A stretch of DNA of 64,000 bases from Bacteroidales bacterium. Lineage in GTDB: Bacteria; Bacteroidota; Bacteroidia; Bacteroidales; UBA6680. Both the position numbers and the translations under genes were made by a program. The stretch covers positions 62,001 to 126,000 of the forward strand of contig JAOARD010000009.1 in assembly GCA_025210735.1 (NCBI GenBank), read 5' to 3'. Within the stretch, counting starts at the first letter, position 1. Every line of letters begins with the position of its first letter. Below are positions 17,601 through 26,908 of this stretch, piece by piece. Below the pieces are notes generated by a model. The model saw only the letters and a list, made by a program, of their open reading frames with translations. It was not told the origin of the DNA and searched no databases.

Positions 17601-19696
17601 CAATTATAGGAGCCGGAACAACAACAATAACTGCGTCGCAGACAGGAAATGGTAGTTATGAGGCTGCATCAACAGTAGATCAGAATTTGGTTGTTAACAA
17701 AGCCAATCAGACAATAACATTTAATGCTTTGGCTGCAAAACTGTATGGCGAAGCCAATTTTGATCTTACAGCAACGGCGAGTTCAAATCTCGTAGTGAGT
17801 TACCAGAGTTCAGATACCGATGTTGCAACAGTATCAGGTAGCACAGTAACAATTGTTGGAGCAGGTACAACCACAATAACTGCATCACAGATAGGAAATA
17901 GTAATTATGAGGCAGCACCAACAGTAGATCAGAATCTGGTTGTTAATAAAGCCAATCAGACAATAACATTTAATGCTTTGGCAGCAAAATCGTATGGCGA
18001 TGCCAATTTTGATCTTACAGCAACAGCTGGTTCAAATCTTACTGTGAGCTATCAGAGTTCAGATACCGATGTTGCAACAGTATCAGGCAGTACAGTAACA
18101 ATTGTTGGAGCAGGTACAACCACAATAACTGCATCACAGATAGGAAATAGTAATTATGAGGCAGCACCAACAGTAGATCAGAATCTGGTTGTTAATAAAG
18201 CAGATCAGACAATAACATTTAATGCTTTACCGGCAAAATCGTATGGAGATGCCAATTTTGATCTGACAGCAACAGTTGGTTCAAACCTTGTGGTGAGTTA
18301 TCAGAGTTCAGATACCGATATAGCAACAGTATCCGGAAATACGGTAACAATTGTAGGAGTAGGAACAACCACAATAACCGCTTCGCAGATTGGAGATAAT
18401 AACTACAATGCTGCATCAACAGTAGATCAGAATCTGGTAGTTAATAAAGCAGACCAGACAATAACATTTAATGTTTTACCGGCAAAATCGTATGGCGATT
18501 CCAATTTTGATCTTACTGCTACGGCGAGTTCAAATCTTGACGTAACCTATATAAGTTCAAATACCAATGTAGCAACAATATCAGGCAATACAGTAACAAT
18601 TGTAGGAGCCGGAGCAACCACAATAACTGCGTCGCAGACAGGAAATGGTAATTATGAGGCAGCACCAACAGTAGATCAGGATCTGGTAGTTAATAAAGCC
18701 AATCAGACAATAACGTTTGATGCAATTAACCTTAAAGCAATAACCGACAAAACATTTACGCTTGATGCCGTTTCAAGTTCTGGTTTGCCAATAGTGTACA
18801 GCAGTTCAAATACAGATGTAGCAACTGTTGATGGTAATACTGTTACAATAGTTGGTGTTGGAAAAACTATTATTACAGCAAAACAGATTGGTAATGGCAA
18901 TTATGGTGCGGCAGCAGAGGTGCAGCAAGAGCTTGTTGTAACTAAAGATACGCAAAAGATAACCTTTGCTGAATTGGCATCGGTAACATATGGCGATGTA
19001 TCGTTTAATCTTGATGCAACATCTACATCTGGTTTACCTGTTACATTTACCAGCTCAAATACCAATGTTGTTACTATTACAGGAAACAGTGTTACAATTG
19101 TAGGGGCAGGCGAAACAGTTATAACTGCAATTCAGAGCGGAGATGATGAATATGAATCTACATCTACAGAGCAGAGATTAACCGTAAATAAGGCTAATCA
19201 GGCTATTACATTTGATGTTTTGAGTGATAAACAAACAGGTGATATTCCATTTGATCTGTCAGCAACAACAAATTCAGAACTTGATATTATGTATACCAGT
19301 TCAGACGAGAAAGTAGCAACAATATCAGGAAATACTGTTACTATTACGGGACACGGAATAACCACAATAACAGCCTCGCAATCAGGAAATACAAACTACA
19401 ATGCAGCTGAAAGTGTACAACAGACTTTAACAGTACTATTATCATCAGATATAAACGTTGCAGAGGGTTCTGGAATAAAACTATATCCTAACCCTGTATC
19501 AGATATGCTGAATATAGAGAGTGAGAAATATATAGATGTTGTTCAGATTCTAAATGTTGAGTCGCGTCTGTTACGTACAGTTCAGGTTAATGGATTTAAT
19601 AAATCTATAGATGTTAGTAACTTGGGTAAAGGAGTCTATTTTATAAAGATAAAATCAGAAAATAACTACTATGTAATAAGAGTGATTAAAAGATAG
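14690..19696 (+). CDS. T9SS-secreted FG-GAP/Ig-repeat protein 2
   Basis: The longest of the three paralogues (1668 residues). The ATG at 14690 starts a standard signal peptide (MKKLTLLMVLLILYWSSITAQ), so the TTG at 14681 is not needed. It carries 14 FG-GAP repeats (first GDFNGDGFDDIAVSA, last GDVTGDGVPDFLLGA), one fibronectin-III-like domain (GHGFCWDTDTEPT...YYVRAFV), and eight Ig-like repeats. The first five of these form a phased 249-bp DNA repeat. A T9SS sorting domain closes the protein (GIKLYPNPVSDMLNI...GVYFIKIKSENNYYVIRVIKR). The last three Ig domains match those of the two paralogues in order, so the array grew in the middle. One FG-GAP loop is altered (GDNYDD). Expected location is the cell surface or outside the cell. 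Confidence 0.9.
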   Translation: MKKLTLLMVLLILYWSSITAQELVNSYQERNGTGTSHLGSVVTDIGDFNGDGFDDIAVSAPSYDGGKGRVYIFYGGSNSDNTPDLIFEGEATNINFGISISGAGDFNGDGYDDLIVGCNFINNYKGRAYIYFGGSNPNTDANVVISGSVINKQLGKVVSGIGDFNNDGYDDVAVAEGYNYDKVYIYLGGPVTNNEKDLTITGALDTDFGYSLSGAGDFNNDGYDDIIIGQKGYDSDRGRAYIYYGGSTLNSAPDIVVEGDAPTIQFGNAVAGGGDFNNDGIDDVIIGANYYNSSKGRVYVLYGANSPNAGVDLILNGDISQTYFGQSVSFAGDMNNDGTDDIIVGANTLPIANSYIFYGASNPSTTYGLKFTAKSANDRFGNTVSAAGDIDNDGYDDVIVGAHNVGGAIGGAYLYKGGSTPDNVSDIDYIGETKDNNFGRRVSVIGDINGDGIDDFAAGAIGYNNKGAVYVYLGSDNPEKEFIIIGESNNDKFGYDVSGIGDINNDGYDDFMVGTDCDKAYIYLGSATPNNVVDKVLTGENSNDGFGKSCSGVGDVNNDGYDDFVVGAWFFNNGGNSNSGKVYLYYGGTDINSMVVKTFLGEAASNYFGLGVSGVGDVNNDGYNDFAIGAYGYNNTLGRVYLYYGKSSHITGSSDVIFTGTVSGQLFGYSVSGAGDVNGDNYDDIMIGSYARNTFTGKVSIYYGGATVDNVVDVSLYGQSEREYFGHNMAELGDINSDGFDDIVVNSYAFNEETGKVSVFLGAENMSSSYYSVLTGSAKETRFGEGLAGGGDVTGDGVPDFLLGAPDMNNKNGELFLYTFYVEPEVQTTPVRDVLAVSATLEGNVSALGSKPVTGHGFCWDTDTEPTTSDNKVDKGTLTETGLFSASATGLLPNTKYYVRAFVKNSTDTYYGNEFSFTTAKANQTITFNALPAKSYGDADFDLTATASSNLAVSYQSSDTDVATVSGSTVTIIGAGTTTITASQTGNGSYEAASTVDQNLVVNKANQTITFNALAAKLYGEANFDLTATASSNLVVSYQSSDTDVATVSGSTVTIVGAGTTTITASQIGNSNYEAAPTVDQNLVVNKANQTITFNALAAKSYGDANFDLTATAGSNLTVSYQSSDTDVATVSGSTVTIVGAGTTTITASQIGNSNYEAAPTVDQNLVVNKADQTITFNALPAKSYGDANFDLTATVGSNLVVSYQSSDTDIATVSGNTVTIVGVGTTTITASQIGDNNYNAASTVDQNLVVNKADQTITFNVLPAKSYGDSNFDLTATASSNLDVTYISSNTNVATISGNTVTIVGAGATTITASQTGNGNYEAAPTVDQDLVVNKANQTITFDAINLKAITDKTFTLDAVSSSGLPIVYSSSNTDVATVDGNTVTIVGVGKTIITAKQIGNGNYGAAAEVQQELVVTKDTQKITFAELASVTYGDVSFNLDATSTSGLPVTFTSSNTNVVTITGNSVTIVGAGETVITAIQSGDDEYESTSTEQRLTVNKANQAITFDVLSDKQTGDIPFDLSATTNSELDIMYTSSDEKVATISGNTVTITGHGITTITASQSGNTNYNAAESVQQTLTVLLSSDINVAEGSGIKLYPNPVSDMLNIESEKYIDVVQILNVESRLLRTVQVNGFNKSIDVSNLGKGVYFIKIKSENNYYVIRVIKR
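17459..18703 (+). repeat. 249-bp tandem repeat, five copies, coding for Ig-like domains
   Basis: The phrase CAGACAATAACATTTAATG or a close variant begins at 17459, 17708, 17957, 18206 and 18455 (a CCAGACA variant at the last), and a sixth related unit begins at 18704. Every spacing is exactly 249 bp (83 codons). The units from 17708 and 17957 are nearly identical at the DNA level, indicating recent duplication or gene conversion. Copy number is a likely source of length variation between strains. Confidence 0.9.
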
Positions 19697-19740
19697 TGGG
19701 ATGTTAATATCTTAGAAAAATTCTGTTTTTCTCATATGTA

Positions 19741-19783
19741 AGAGGTGGTGTCTGCGATAGTGTGGGCATCATCTCTTTTTTAT
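19741..19783 (+). terminator. terminator of FG-GAP gene 2
   Basis: A 12-bp stem with three G.T pairs (19741-19752 with 19765-19776) is followed by a run of T. Its layout resembles that after FG-GAP gene 1. Confidence 0.7.
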
Positions 19784-19792
19784 TAAAACTGC

Positions 19793-20037
19793 AATTCATT
19801 AGGCGTACATTCTGTTATGTTTGTTGAATGTGTTTTTTTTATCTAAAAAGTTGACTTATAACTATTTTCTTGCTAATTTAAATATAGTTGAAATGCTTAC
19901 AGAATGTTGTGTAAAATAATTTAATGATAATTGGATTTAAGATACCTGATATACCCCGGGATAATCCTAAAATAGATATAAACAGTTAAATGAACTGATA
20001 ATTAGGTAAATATTGGTTTTGCGTTATAAGAGAACCA
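19793..20037 (+). promoter_or_regulatory. conserved promoter-leader block, FG-GAP gene 3
   Basis: AGGCGTACATTCTGTTA (19801) matches the block of gene 1. TTG at 19851, 20 nt, TAATTTAA at 19874 forms the promoter-like pair. CCCCGGGATAAT starts at 19954, 103 nt after the TTG and 143 nt before the ATG. A 7-bp leader stem (20014-20020 with 20031-20037) follows. No gene is present between 19697 and 20096. Confidence 0.45.
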
Positions 20038-20096
20038 CATTGCTTTATGAGATTTTTAATGGATAGATATATTTATTACTAACTAAATAGAATATT

Positions 20097-23000
20097 ATGA
20101 AGAAGTTTACACTATTTGCGACTCTTATCGCACTGTTTTGTTGGCAAAATGTTTTTGCACAAGACTTATTAAAGAGTTATACCAAAAATAACACCACGGG
20201 TAGTTCTTGGTTTGGAAAGACTATAACAAATGTAGGTGATATTAATAACGATGGTTATGATGATATTGCCGCAAGTACTATACAAATAAATGAAGCCAGA
20301 GGAAGAGTGTATATCTATTTTGGAGGAACAGATACTTCTACAGAGCCGGATCTGATTATTGATGGAGAGATGAGAGGTGCATGGTTTGGAGAGTCTATTT
20401 CTGCAGCTGGTGACTTTAATAATGATGGCTATGACGACTTTATTGTTGGTAGCCCCAGATATAGTGATATTAACAGTGGAAGGGCGTATATTTATTTTGG
20501 AGGAGCTGATCCTGATAATATAGCAGATGTAGTTATTAGTGGAGTAGCAAGTAGCAAATATTTGGGTTCTACAGTTTCTGGTATAGGTGATTTTAATAAT
20601 GATGGTTATAGTGATGTTGCAGTTGCAGAAAAAGCTACCAATGGTAATATATATATATATTATGGTGCTGAGAAGCCTGATGGTTTATCTGATCTTACAA
20701 TTGCCGGTGTGATTCCAAGACAGTATAGTTCTTCAATATCAACGGCTGGCGATTTTAATAATGATGGAATTGATGATTTAATTATTGGTCTTTCTAAAAC
20801 ATCCGGTTCAGAAGGTATGGCACTGGTATATTATGGAGCAGAGACACCTGATTCAGATGTTGATATTCAGGTAATGGGTGGTAGTAATCATCTGCTTGGT
20901 TTATCTGTTTCAGGAGGAGGTGATTTTAACGATGATGATATTGATGATATAGCTATAGGTGTTCCTGGTTATAATAGTAATAAAGGAGCGGTATATGTAT
21001 TGTATGGATCAAACTCACCTGATGGAGTGAAAGATGTTGTTCTTGAGGGAGTTGAGGCTGGTAGTAAATTTGGTTATTATTTAGATTTCGTAGGTGATTT
21101 TAATAAGGATAATGTTGATGATATTTTGATAGGGGAATACACAGTTTCTTTAAGCTCTTATCTATTTTATGGATCATCATCACCAGATACTGATCATGGA
21201 CTTAAATTTTTAGATATAGCTGATAATAATGCTTATGGAATGAGTATCTCTGCGGCAGGAGATGTTGATAACGATGGTTTCTCCGATATTATTATTGGTG
21301 TTTCGCAAGCTAATACAAATAGAGGTGAAGTGTACTTGTTTAAGGGAGGAGCTGTACCAGATAATACTAAGGATGTTACATATATAGGAGAGGTTACACA
21401 TAATGGTTTTGGAGACAAAACAGCTATTATTGGAGACATTAATGGCGATGGTGTTGATGACTTTGCTATAGCTGCATTTGCTAGTAATAGTGTAGCAAAG
21501 GTACATGTATATCTTGGTTCGGAAGATCCTACAGAGACTTTTACTATAAGTGGTGAAGGATACGGTAATCTTGGGATAGTAGTTTCAGGAGTTGGTGATG
21601 TTAATAATGATGGTTATGATGACTTTATTGTGGGATCAAATGATAAAGCTCTTCTGTTTTTAGGAAGTAGTACACCTGATAATATAGTAGATAAGATATT
21701 TGAGCCGGAAGGTTCAGGTTATCCTGTTTCGGGAGTTGGTGATGTAAATAACGATGGTTATGACGATTTTATGATTGGAGCATATTCTGCTAAAGGAGGA
21801 CCAAATAGTAATATAAACTTTGTAGGAAAATCATATCTCTATCTGGGAGGAAATGATATTAATAATTTGACAGTTGTAGTATTTGAAGGTGAGAATGGAA
21901 ATGATCGTTTTGGTTTTTCTATTTCAGCAGCAGGAGATGTGAATGGTGATGGTTATAACGATATACTTGTTGGAGCACTTATGGCGAATAGTAATAGAGG
22001 AAAAGCATACGTATTTTATGGAGGAGAGACAGTAGATAAAATACCGGATATTACCTATTCAGGAACTGATTCTTATTTTTCAATGGATGTATCGTCTGCT
22101 GGAGATGTGAATGGCGATGGTTATGATGATATCATGGTCAGCGAGTTATATAAAACAGTGGATATGAAAGGCGATGTTTATATCTATTATGGAGGTGAAA
22201 CACCTGATAACACAGTGGATGTTACAATAAGAGGACTGGATAAAAACAGATTAGGATATTCTATATGTGCATTAGGAGACATAAATAACGATGATTATGA
22301 TGATGTTGCTATTAGTATACCTGTAACAAATGACACGAAAGGTTTGGTTGCAATATATTATGGAGCAGAGAGTATGGATGCGGTAGCAGATATTAATATG
22401 ATTGGTGAGGAGAATGATACCTATCTTGGTATGAGCCTGTCTGCAGGAGGAGACGTGAATGGTGATGGTTTTCCGAATTTGATTATTGGTGCTCCAAGAT
22501 ACAACTGTTATAATGGTAAGGTATTTGTTTATGATTTTAAGTACAAACAAAATCAGACAATAACGTTTAATAAGATAAATCTTAAGGCAATAACAGAAAA
22601 GACATTTACGCTTGATGCCGTTTCAAGTTCAGGTTTACCAATAGAGTATACAAGTTCAAATACAAATGTTGCTACAATATCAGGTAATACAGTTACAATA
22701 GTTGGTCTTGGAAAAACAATTATTACAGCAAAACAGATAGGTAACGATAGTTATAATGCAGCGGTAGAGGTTTCTCAAGAACTTATTATAGCCAAAGAGA
22801 CACAGAAGATAAACTTTACACTGTCTATAGATATTGAATTTGGAGCTGAGTCGTTTGATCTTGAAGCAACATCAAGTTCCGGTTTACCAATTACATATAC
22901 CAGCTCAAATACAAATGTTATTGCCATATCCGGCGTAAGAGTAACAGTTGTAGGGGCAGGGGAGACTATTATAACTGCCAGACAGGAAGGTAACGATTTG

Positions 23001-23546
23001 TATGAATCATCAGAAACAGAGCAGAGGGTAGTTGTTGATAAATCCGATCAAACTATTACATTTAATGCATTGGGTGGTAAAACTATAGGCGATGAGCCAT
23101 TTGATCTGTCAGCAACAGCAAGTTCCGGACTGGATATTCAGTATAGCAGTTCAGATGAGAAGGTTGCAACAATATCTGGTAATACAGTAACAATTGTAGG
23201 TACAGGAATAACTACAATAACGGCATCGCAGGCAGGAGATAATAATTATAATGCAGCAGCAGATATTCAGCAGGCACTTACAATATTCTCAACTTCATCT
23301 ATAAAAGATGCAGAGAGTGCCGGGATAAAGTTATACCCTAACCCTGTATCAGATATACTGAATATAGAGAGTGAGAAGTATATAGATGTTGTTCAGATTC
23401 TAAATGTTGAGTCGCGTCTGTTACGCACAGTTGAGGTTAATGGATTTAATAAATCAATAGATATTAGCGATCTGAACAGAGGTGTTTACTTTATAAAGAT
23501 TAAATCAGAAAATAACTACTATGTAATAAGAGTAGTGAAGAGATAA
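20097..23546 (+). CDS. T9SS-secreted FG-GAP/Ig-repeat protein 3
   Basis: The shortest paralogue (1149 residues): signal peptide MKKFTLFATLIALFCWQ...FAQ, 14 FG-GAP repeats to about residue 812, three Ig-like repeats (NQTITFNKINLKAIT, TQKINFTLS, DQTITFNALGG) and a T9SS sorting domain nearly identical to that of protein 2 over its last 70 residues. It lacks the fibronectin-III-like domain and the variable middle Ig block, so the stalk is short. Several calcium-type loops are degenerate (GDFNDDDIDD, GDFNKDNVDD, GDINNDDYDD). It is likely exported through the outer membrane and attached or released. Same strand and same kind of leader as the two upstream paralogues. Confidence 0.9.
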   Translation: MKKFTLFATLIALFCWQNVFAQDLLKSYTKNNTTGSSWFGKTITNVGDINNDGYDDIAASTIQINEARGRVYIYFGGTDTSTEPDLIIDGEMRGAWFGESISAAGDFNNDGYDDFIVGSPRYSDINSGRAYIYFGGADPDNIADVVISGVASSKYLGSTVSGIGDFNNDGYSDVAVAEKATNGNIYIYYGAEKPDGLSDLTIAGVIPRQYSSSISTAGDFNNDGIDDLIIGLSKTSGSEGMALVYYGAETPDSDVDIQVMGGSNHLLGLSVSGGGDFNDDDIDDIAIGVPGYNSNKGAVYVLYGSNSPDGVKDVVLEGVEAGSKFGYYLDFVGDFNKDNVDDILIGEYTVSLSSYLFYGSSSPDTDHGLKFLDIADNNAYGMSISAAGDVDNDGFSDIIIGVSQANTNRGEVYLFKGGAVPDNTKDVTYIGEVTHNGFGDKTAIIGDINGDGVDDFAIAAFASNSVAKVHVYLGSEDPTETFTISGEGYGNLGIVVSGVGDVNNDGYDDFIVGSNDKALLFLGSSTPDNIVDKIFEPEGSGYPVSGVGDVNNDGYDDFMIGAYSAKGGPNSNINFVGKSYLYLGGNDINNLTVVVFEGENGNDRFGFSISAAGDVNGDGYNDILVGALMANSNRGKAYVFYGGETVDKIPDITYSGTDSYFSMDVSSAGDVNGDGYDDIMVSELYKTVDMKGDVYIYYGGETPDNTVDVTIRGLDKNRLGYSICALGDINNDDYDDVAISIPVTNDTKGLVAIYYGAESMDAVADINMIGEENDTYLGMSLSAGGDVNGDGFPNLIIGAPRYNCYNGKVFVYDFKYKQNQTITFNKINLKAITEKTFTLDAVSSSGLPIEYTSSNTNVATISGNTVTIVGLGKTIITAKQIGNDSYNAAVEVSQELIIAKETQKINFTLSIDIEFGAESFDLEATSSSGLPITYTSSNTNVIAISGVRVTVVGAGETIITARQEGNDLYESSETEQRVVVDKSDQTITFNALGGKTIGDEPFDLSATASSGLDIQYSSSDEKVATISGNTVTIVGTGITTITASQAGDNNYNAAADIQQALTIFSTSSIKDAESAGIKLYPNPVSDILNIESEKYIDVVQILNVESRLLRTVEVNGFNKSIDISDLNRGVYFIKIKSENNYYVIRVVKR

Positions 23547-23582
23547 TTCTTTTAATGTTCCGGGAAATTAGTACTTAATCAG

Positions 23583-23622
23583 AGATGGTGTTTGCTGTTC
23601 AGGTAAATGCCATCTACTGTTT
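23583..23622 (+). terminator. terminator of FG-GAP gene 3 (first of two)
   Basis: An 11-bp stem with one wobble pair (23583-23593 with 23605-23615) carries the phrase AGATGGTGTTTG also found after FG-GAP gene 1. Its T tract is weak. Confidence 0.5.
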
Positions 23623-23637
23623 TATAGTGGTTGATAC

Positions 23638-23669
23638 AAAAAAAGACCGGCTCTTGTCGGTCTTTTTTA
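23638..23669. terminator. bidirectional terminator between FG-GAP gene 3 and miaB
   Basis: A-tract, GACCG, 8-nt loop, CGGTC, T-tract (stem 23639-23649 with 23658-23668). Both strands give a stem followed by T, suiting the two convergent genes. Confidence 0.8.
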
Positions 23670-23689
23670 TAATATATCTGAATTTGATA

Positions 23690-25096
23690 TTAATCTTCAA
23701 TTTCACCAATAAGTGTTGCCGATGTATGTTTGTTAATCTTTACAAAAACATAATCGCCAATCTTATAATGTTTACGAGGGAAAACAACAACCTTATTCTG
23801 CGATGTTCGGCCAAACAGATCTTTATCTGATTTTTTAGATACACCCTCTATTAATACCTCGTATGTGTTTCCTATATCCTTAGCTTTGCTCTCAAGCGAT
23901 AGTTTACCCTGTAGTTCAATAATCTCGTTCAAACGTCTGGTCTTCTCTTTATCATCTACATCATCCTCGAACTTACGGGCTGCTTTTGTGTTTGGTCTCT
24001 CAGAGTATTTAAACATAAAGGCATAATCAAAGCCAACCTCTTTCATTAACGATAAAGTATCCTGATGATCCTCTTCTGTCTCAGTACAGAATCCCGCTAT
24101 AATATCTGTAGATATGGCACAATCAGGCAATATTTTCTTAATAGCATTTATACGTCCCATATACCACTCTCTGTCGTATCCGCGGTTCATTAACTTAAGC
24201 ATACGCGAGCTACCCGATTGAGCAGGTAGATGAATACTGTTGCATATATTATTGTACATTGCCATTATATGTAGAACCTCATCGTTCATATCCTTAGGGT
24301 GCGATGTTGCAAAACGTACCCTCATTTTTCTGTCCAGTTGTGCTACGCGCTCCAACAGGCTTGCAAACGATGTTTTGTTTTTATCACTATTCGGATCAAT
24401 CCAGTTGTATGAATCTACATTTTGTCCAAGAAGTGTAACCTCTTTATATCCGTTGTTGATTAGCTCCTCTACCTCCTTAATAATACTCTCAGGATCACGA
24501 CTACGCTCACCACCTCTTGTATAAGGTACCACACAGTATGAACACATATTGTTACATCCGCGCATTATCGATACAAAAGCCGATACACCATTTTTATCAA
24601 GACGTACGGGGCTTATCTCTGCATATGTCTCCTCTCTCGAAAGCATTACATTAATACCTTGCTGTCCGCCTTTAGCCTCCATAACAAGTTTAGGAAGATC
24701 GCGGTAAGCATCAGGTCCAATTACAATATCAACAAGTTTACTCTCTTCAAGTAACTTCTCCTTCAGGCGTTCAGCCATACATCCAATTATACCAACAAGC
24801 AGATCGTTCCTCTTTTTCTTAAGCTGCTTAAACTGCTCAAGACGTCCCCACACTCTCTGCTCTGCATTATCGCGGATAGAGCAAGTGTTAACAAGAATAA
24901 CATCAGCACTGTTTATATCCTCAGTGTAAGAGTATCCGTTCTCCTGCATTAATCTGATAACAACCTCAGAGTCGTTAACATTCATCTGGCAGCCATATGT
25001 CTCAATATATAACTGAGGTTTATCGCTGTTTAGAACAGGATGCAAATTGTTGATATGTATAGGAGGAGTATTATTGTTGTTTAATATATTGCTCAT
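23690..25096 (-). CDS. miaB: tRNA-2-methylthio-N6-dimethylallyladenosine synthase MiaB
   Basis: A radical-SAM methylthiotransferase that adds the 2-methylthio group to i6A37 in tRNAs reading UNN codons. In order: an N-terminal MTTase domain with its three cluster cysteines ([25 protein letters not shown]); the radical SAM motif C-x3-C-x2-C in [10 protein letters not shown]; and the C-terminal TRAM domain ([21 protein letters not shown]...[17 protein letters not shown]). The frame extends to 25150, but a Bacteroidota -7 box lies between the two starts and the extra residues are not family-like, so ATG at 25096 is preferred (468 aa, normal length). It converges on FG-GAP gene 3. Confidence 0.93.
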   Translation of the reverse strand: MSNILNNNNTPPIHINNLHPVLNSDKPQLYIETYGCQMNVNDSEVVIRLMQENGYSYTEDINSADVILVNTCSIRDNAEQRVWGRLEQFKQLKKKRNDLLVGIIGCMAERLKEKLLEESKLVDIVIGPDAYRDLPKLVMEAKGGQQGINVMLSREETYAEISPVRLDKNGVSAFVSIMRGCNNMCSYCVVPYTRGGERSRDPESIIKEVEELINNGYKEVTLLGQNVDSYNWIDPNSDKNKTSFASLLERVAQLDRKMRVRFATSHPKDMNDEVLHIMAMYNNICNSIHLPAQSGSSRMLKLMNRGYDREWYMGRINAIKKILPDCAISTDIIAGFCTETEEDHQDTLSLMKEVGFDYAFMFKYSERPNTKAARKFEDDVDDKEKTRRLNEIIELQGKLSLESKAKDIGNTYEVLIEGVSKKSDKDLFGRTSQNKVVVFPRKHYKIGDYVFVKINKHTSATLIGEIED

Positions 25097-25116
25097 GTCG
25101 TTTTCAAATTTTGGTA

Positions 25117-25124
25117 CAAAAATA
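25117..25124 (-). promoter_or_regulatory. candidate miaB -7 box (TATTTTTG)
   Basis: An exact TAnnTTTG on the minus strand, about 20 nt upstream of the preferred miaB ATG. A matching -33 TTTG is not seen at normal distance. Its position supports the shorter miaB start. Confidence 0.35.
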
Positions 25125-25266
25125 TAAGTTTCATTTATATATTTCAGCATTTTAGCAAACAGTTTACTTATTCATGTTTGTTGATAACCTTTTGCTAATG
25201 GCAAATATTGCCTTTGGTTGTGTTCGAATTGTATATTTGTGGCGCTATAACATTTTGTTAAATGGG

Positions 25267-25297
25267 TTGAATAGCTCTTTTTAGTCATTTATTTTTG
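25267..25297 (+). promoter_or_regulatory. probable glpK promoter
   Basis: TTG at 25267-25269, a 20-nt spacer and TATTTTTG at 25290-25297 form a full Bacteroidota vegetative promoter. Transcription would start near 25303, leaving an untranslated leader of about 80 nt. A second candidate lies just upstream (TTG at 25208, 21 nt, TATATTTG at 25232). Confidence 0.6.
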
Positions 25298-25386
25298 CAG
25301 ATATGGTAATTTGTTTTGTTAAAACAATCAACTAAGTATATATTGCAAATCTAATATATATTGATTCAACCTTTTATTACACAAAT

Positions 25387-26895
25387 ATGAACAGGCAATA
25401 TATTCTTGCATTAGATCAGGGTACAAGTAGTTCACGAGCTGTATTGTTTGATAAGTCGGGTAGGGTTGTTGGACTTGAACAAAAAGAGTTCTCGCAATAC
25501 TATCCTGAATCTGGATGGGTTGAACATGATCCGGTAGAGATATGGACAAGTCAGATAGGGGTTGTACATAAACTTCTGCTTAAACATAAAGTGCATCCAA
25601 AGCAGATTGCAGGAATAGGGATAACAAATCAGCGCGAAACAGTTGTTGTCTGGGACAGGCATACCGGAAAACCTGTTTATAATGCTATTGTGTGGCAAGA
25701 CAGACGCACAGCCCGCTTCTGTAATAATCTTAAAAAACAGGGGCAATCAGAGAATATAAAAGAGATTACTGGTTTGGTTATTGATGCCTATTTTTCGGCA
25801 TCAAAGATAAACTGGATACTGAACAATGTTGATGGAGTAAAAACAAGAGCTGAGAATGGAGGTCTGCTGTTTGGTACTATTGATACATGGTTATTGTGGA
25901 ATCTTACAGGAGGTAAACAGCATGCAACAGATTACTCAAATGCTTCGCGTACAATGCTGTTTGATATAAGAGAGTGTTGCTGGTCTGAAGAGTTACTTGA
26001 GCTTTTTGAGATACCAAATAGCATGTTACCTGAGGTTAAAAACTCCTCAGATGATTTTGGATTTACTTGTGATAATATATTTGAGAATGCACAGGTTCCT
26101 CTGTATGGTGTGGCAGGCGATCAACAGGCAGCACTGTTCGGGCAAACATGTTTTAAACCGGGCATGGTTAAAAACACATACGGAACAGGATGTTTTATGC
26201 TGATGAATACCGGAAAACATATTGTAAAATCAGATAAAGGATTAATTACAACAATAGGTTGGGGTATAAACGGAGAGATAACATATGCAGTTGAAGGAAG
26301 TGTATTTATAGCAGGTGCAGCAATAAAATGGCTACGCGATGGTTTGGGAATTATAAACTCAGCATCAGAAACAGAGGCTATAGCCAAAGAGATTGTACCA
26401 TCGGATGAATTGTATGTAGTGCCGGCGTTCACCGGACTTGGGGCTCCATACTGGGATATGTATGCGCGGGGAGCAATTATAGGATTAACTCAGGATGTTA
26501 CCGATAAACATATTGTGAGAGCAACATTAGATTCGTTGGCATATCAGACAAGAGACTTATTAGATATGATGGTTGAAGAGTCTGGTATAGAAATTGATGA
26601 GTTCAGCGTTGATGGTGGAGCATCGGTTAATAACTATCTGATGCAGTTTCAGGCAAATATTCTTGATCTGGATGTTATAAGATCTGTAAATGTTGAGGCT
26701 ACAGCAATGGGAGTTGCAATGCTTGCAGCGCTTAAAGCCGGATTTTGGACAGGAGAAGAGATTCAGAAGATGAAAAATACAGACAGAGTGTTTACATCTA
26801 AAATGGAAAAAGAGAATAGAGAAAGATTATACAGAGGATGGAAAAGAGCTGTGGAGAGATCACTTAACTGGAGCTCTGAGAGTGATAATAATTAA
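25387..26895 (+). CDS. glpK: glycerol kinase
   Basis: The 502-residue FGGY-family kinase phosphorylates glycerol to sn-glycerol-3-phosphate with ATP in the cytoplasm, feeding phospholipid synthesis and glycolysis. Signature segments are ALDQGTSSSRAVLFD (phosphate-1), GITNQRETVVVWDRHTG, AIVWQDRRT, the FGGY family segments GVAGDQQAALFGQ and GTGCFMLMNTG, and VPAFTGLGAPYWD plus FSVDGGASVNNYLMQFQ (adenosine region). Length and order are those of normal GlpK. No glpF or glpD is next to it. The following lipoprotein gene starts 13 nt after its stop. Confidence 0.95.
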   Translation: MNRQYILALDQGTSSSRAVLFDKSGRVVGLEQKEFSQYYPESGWVEHDPVEIWTSQIGVVHKLLLKHKVHPKQIAGIGITNQRETVVVWDRHTGKPVYNAIVWQDRRTARFCNNLKKQGQSENIKEITGLVIDAYFSASKINWILNNVDGVKTRAENGGLLFGTIDTWLLWNLTGGKQHATDYSNASRTMLFDIRECCWSEELLELFEIPNSMLPEVKNSSDDFGFTCDNIFENAQVPLYGVAGDQQAALFGQTCFKPGMVKNTYGTGCFMLMNTGKHIVKSDKGLITTIGWGINGEITYAVEGSVFIAGAAIKWLRDGLGIINSASETEAIAKEIVPSDELYVVPAFTGLGAPYWDMYARGAIIGLTQDVTDKHIVRATLDSLAYQTRDLLDMMVEESGIEIDEFSVDGGASVNNYLMQFQANILDLDVIRSVNVEATAMGVAMLAALKAGFWTGEEIQKMKNTDRVFTSKMEKENRERLYRGWKRAVERSLNWSSESDNN

Positions 26896-26908
26896 AAACT
26901 ATTGGCGT

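Noticed and set aside
17459..18703. Regular direct repeats suggesting a CRISPR array
   Set aside because: The unit is 249 bp with no unique spacers and lies wholly inside one reading frame coding Ig-like domains.
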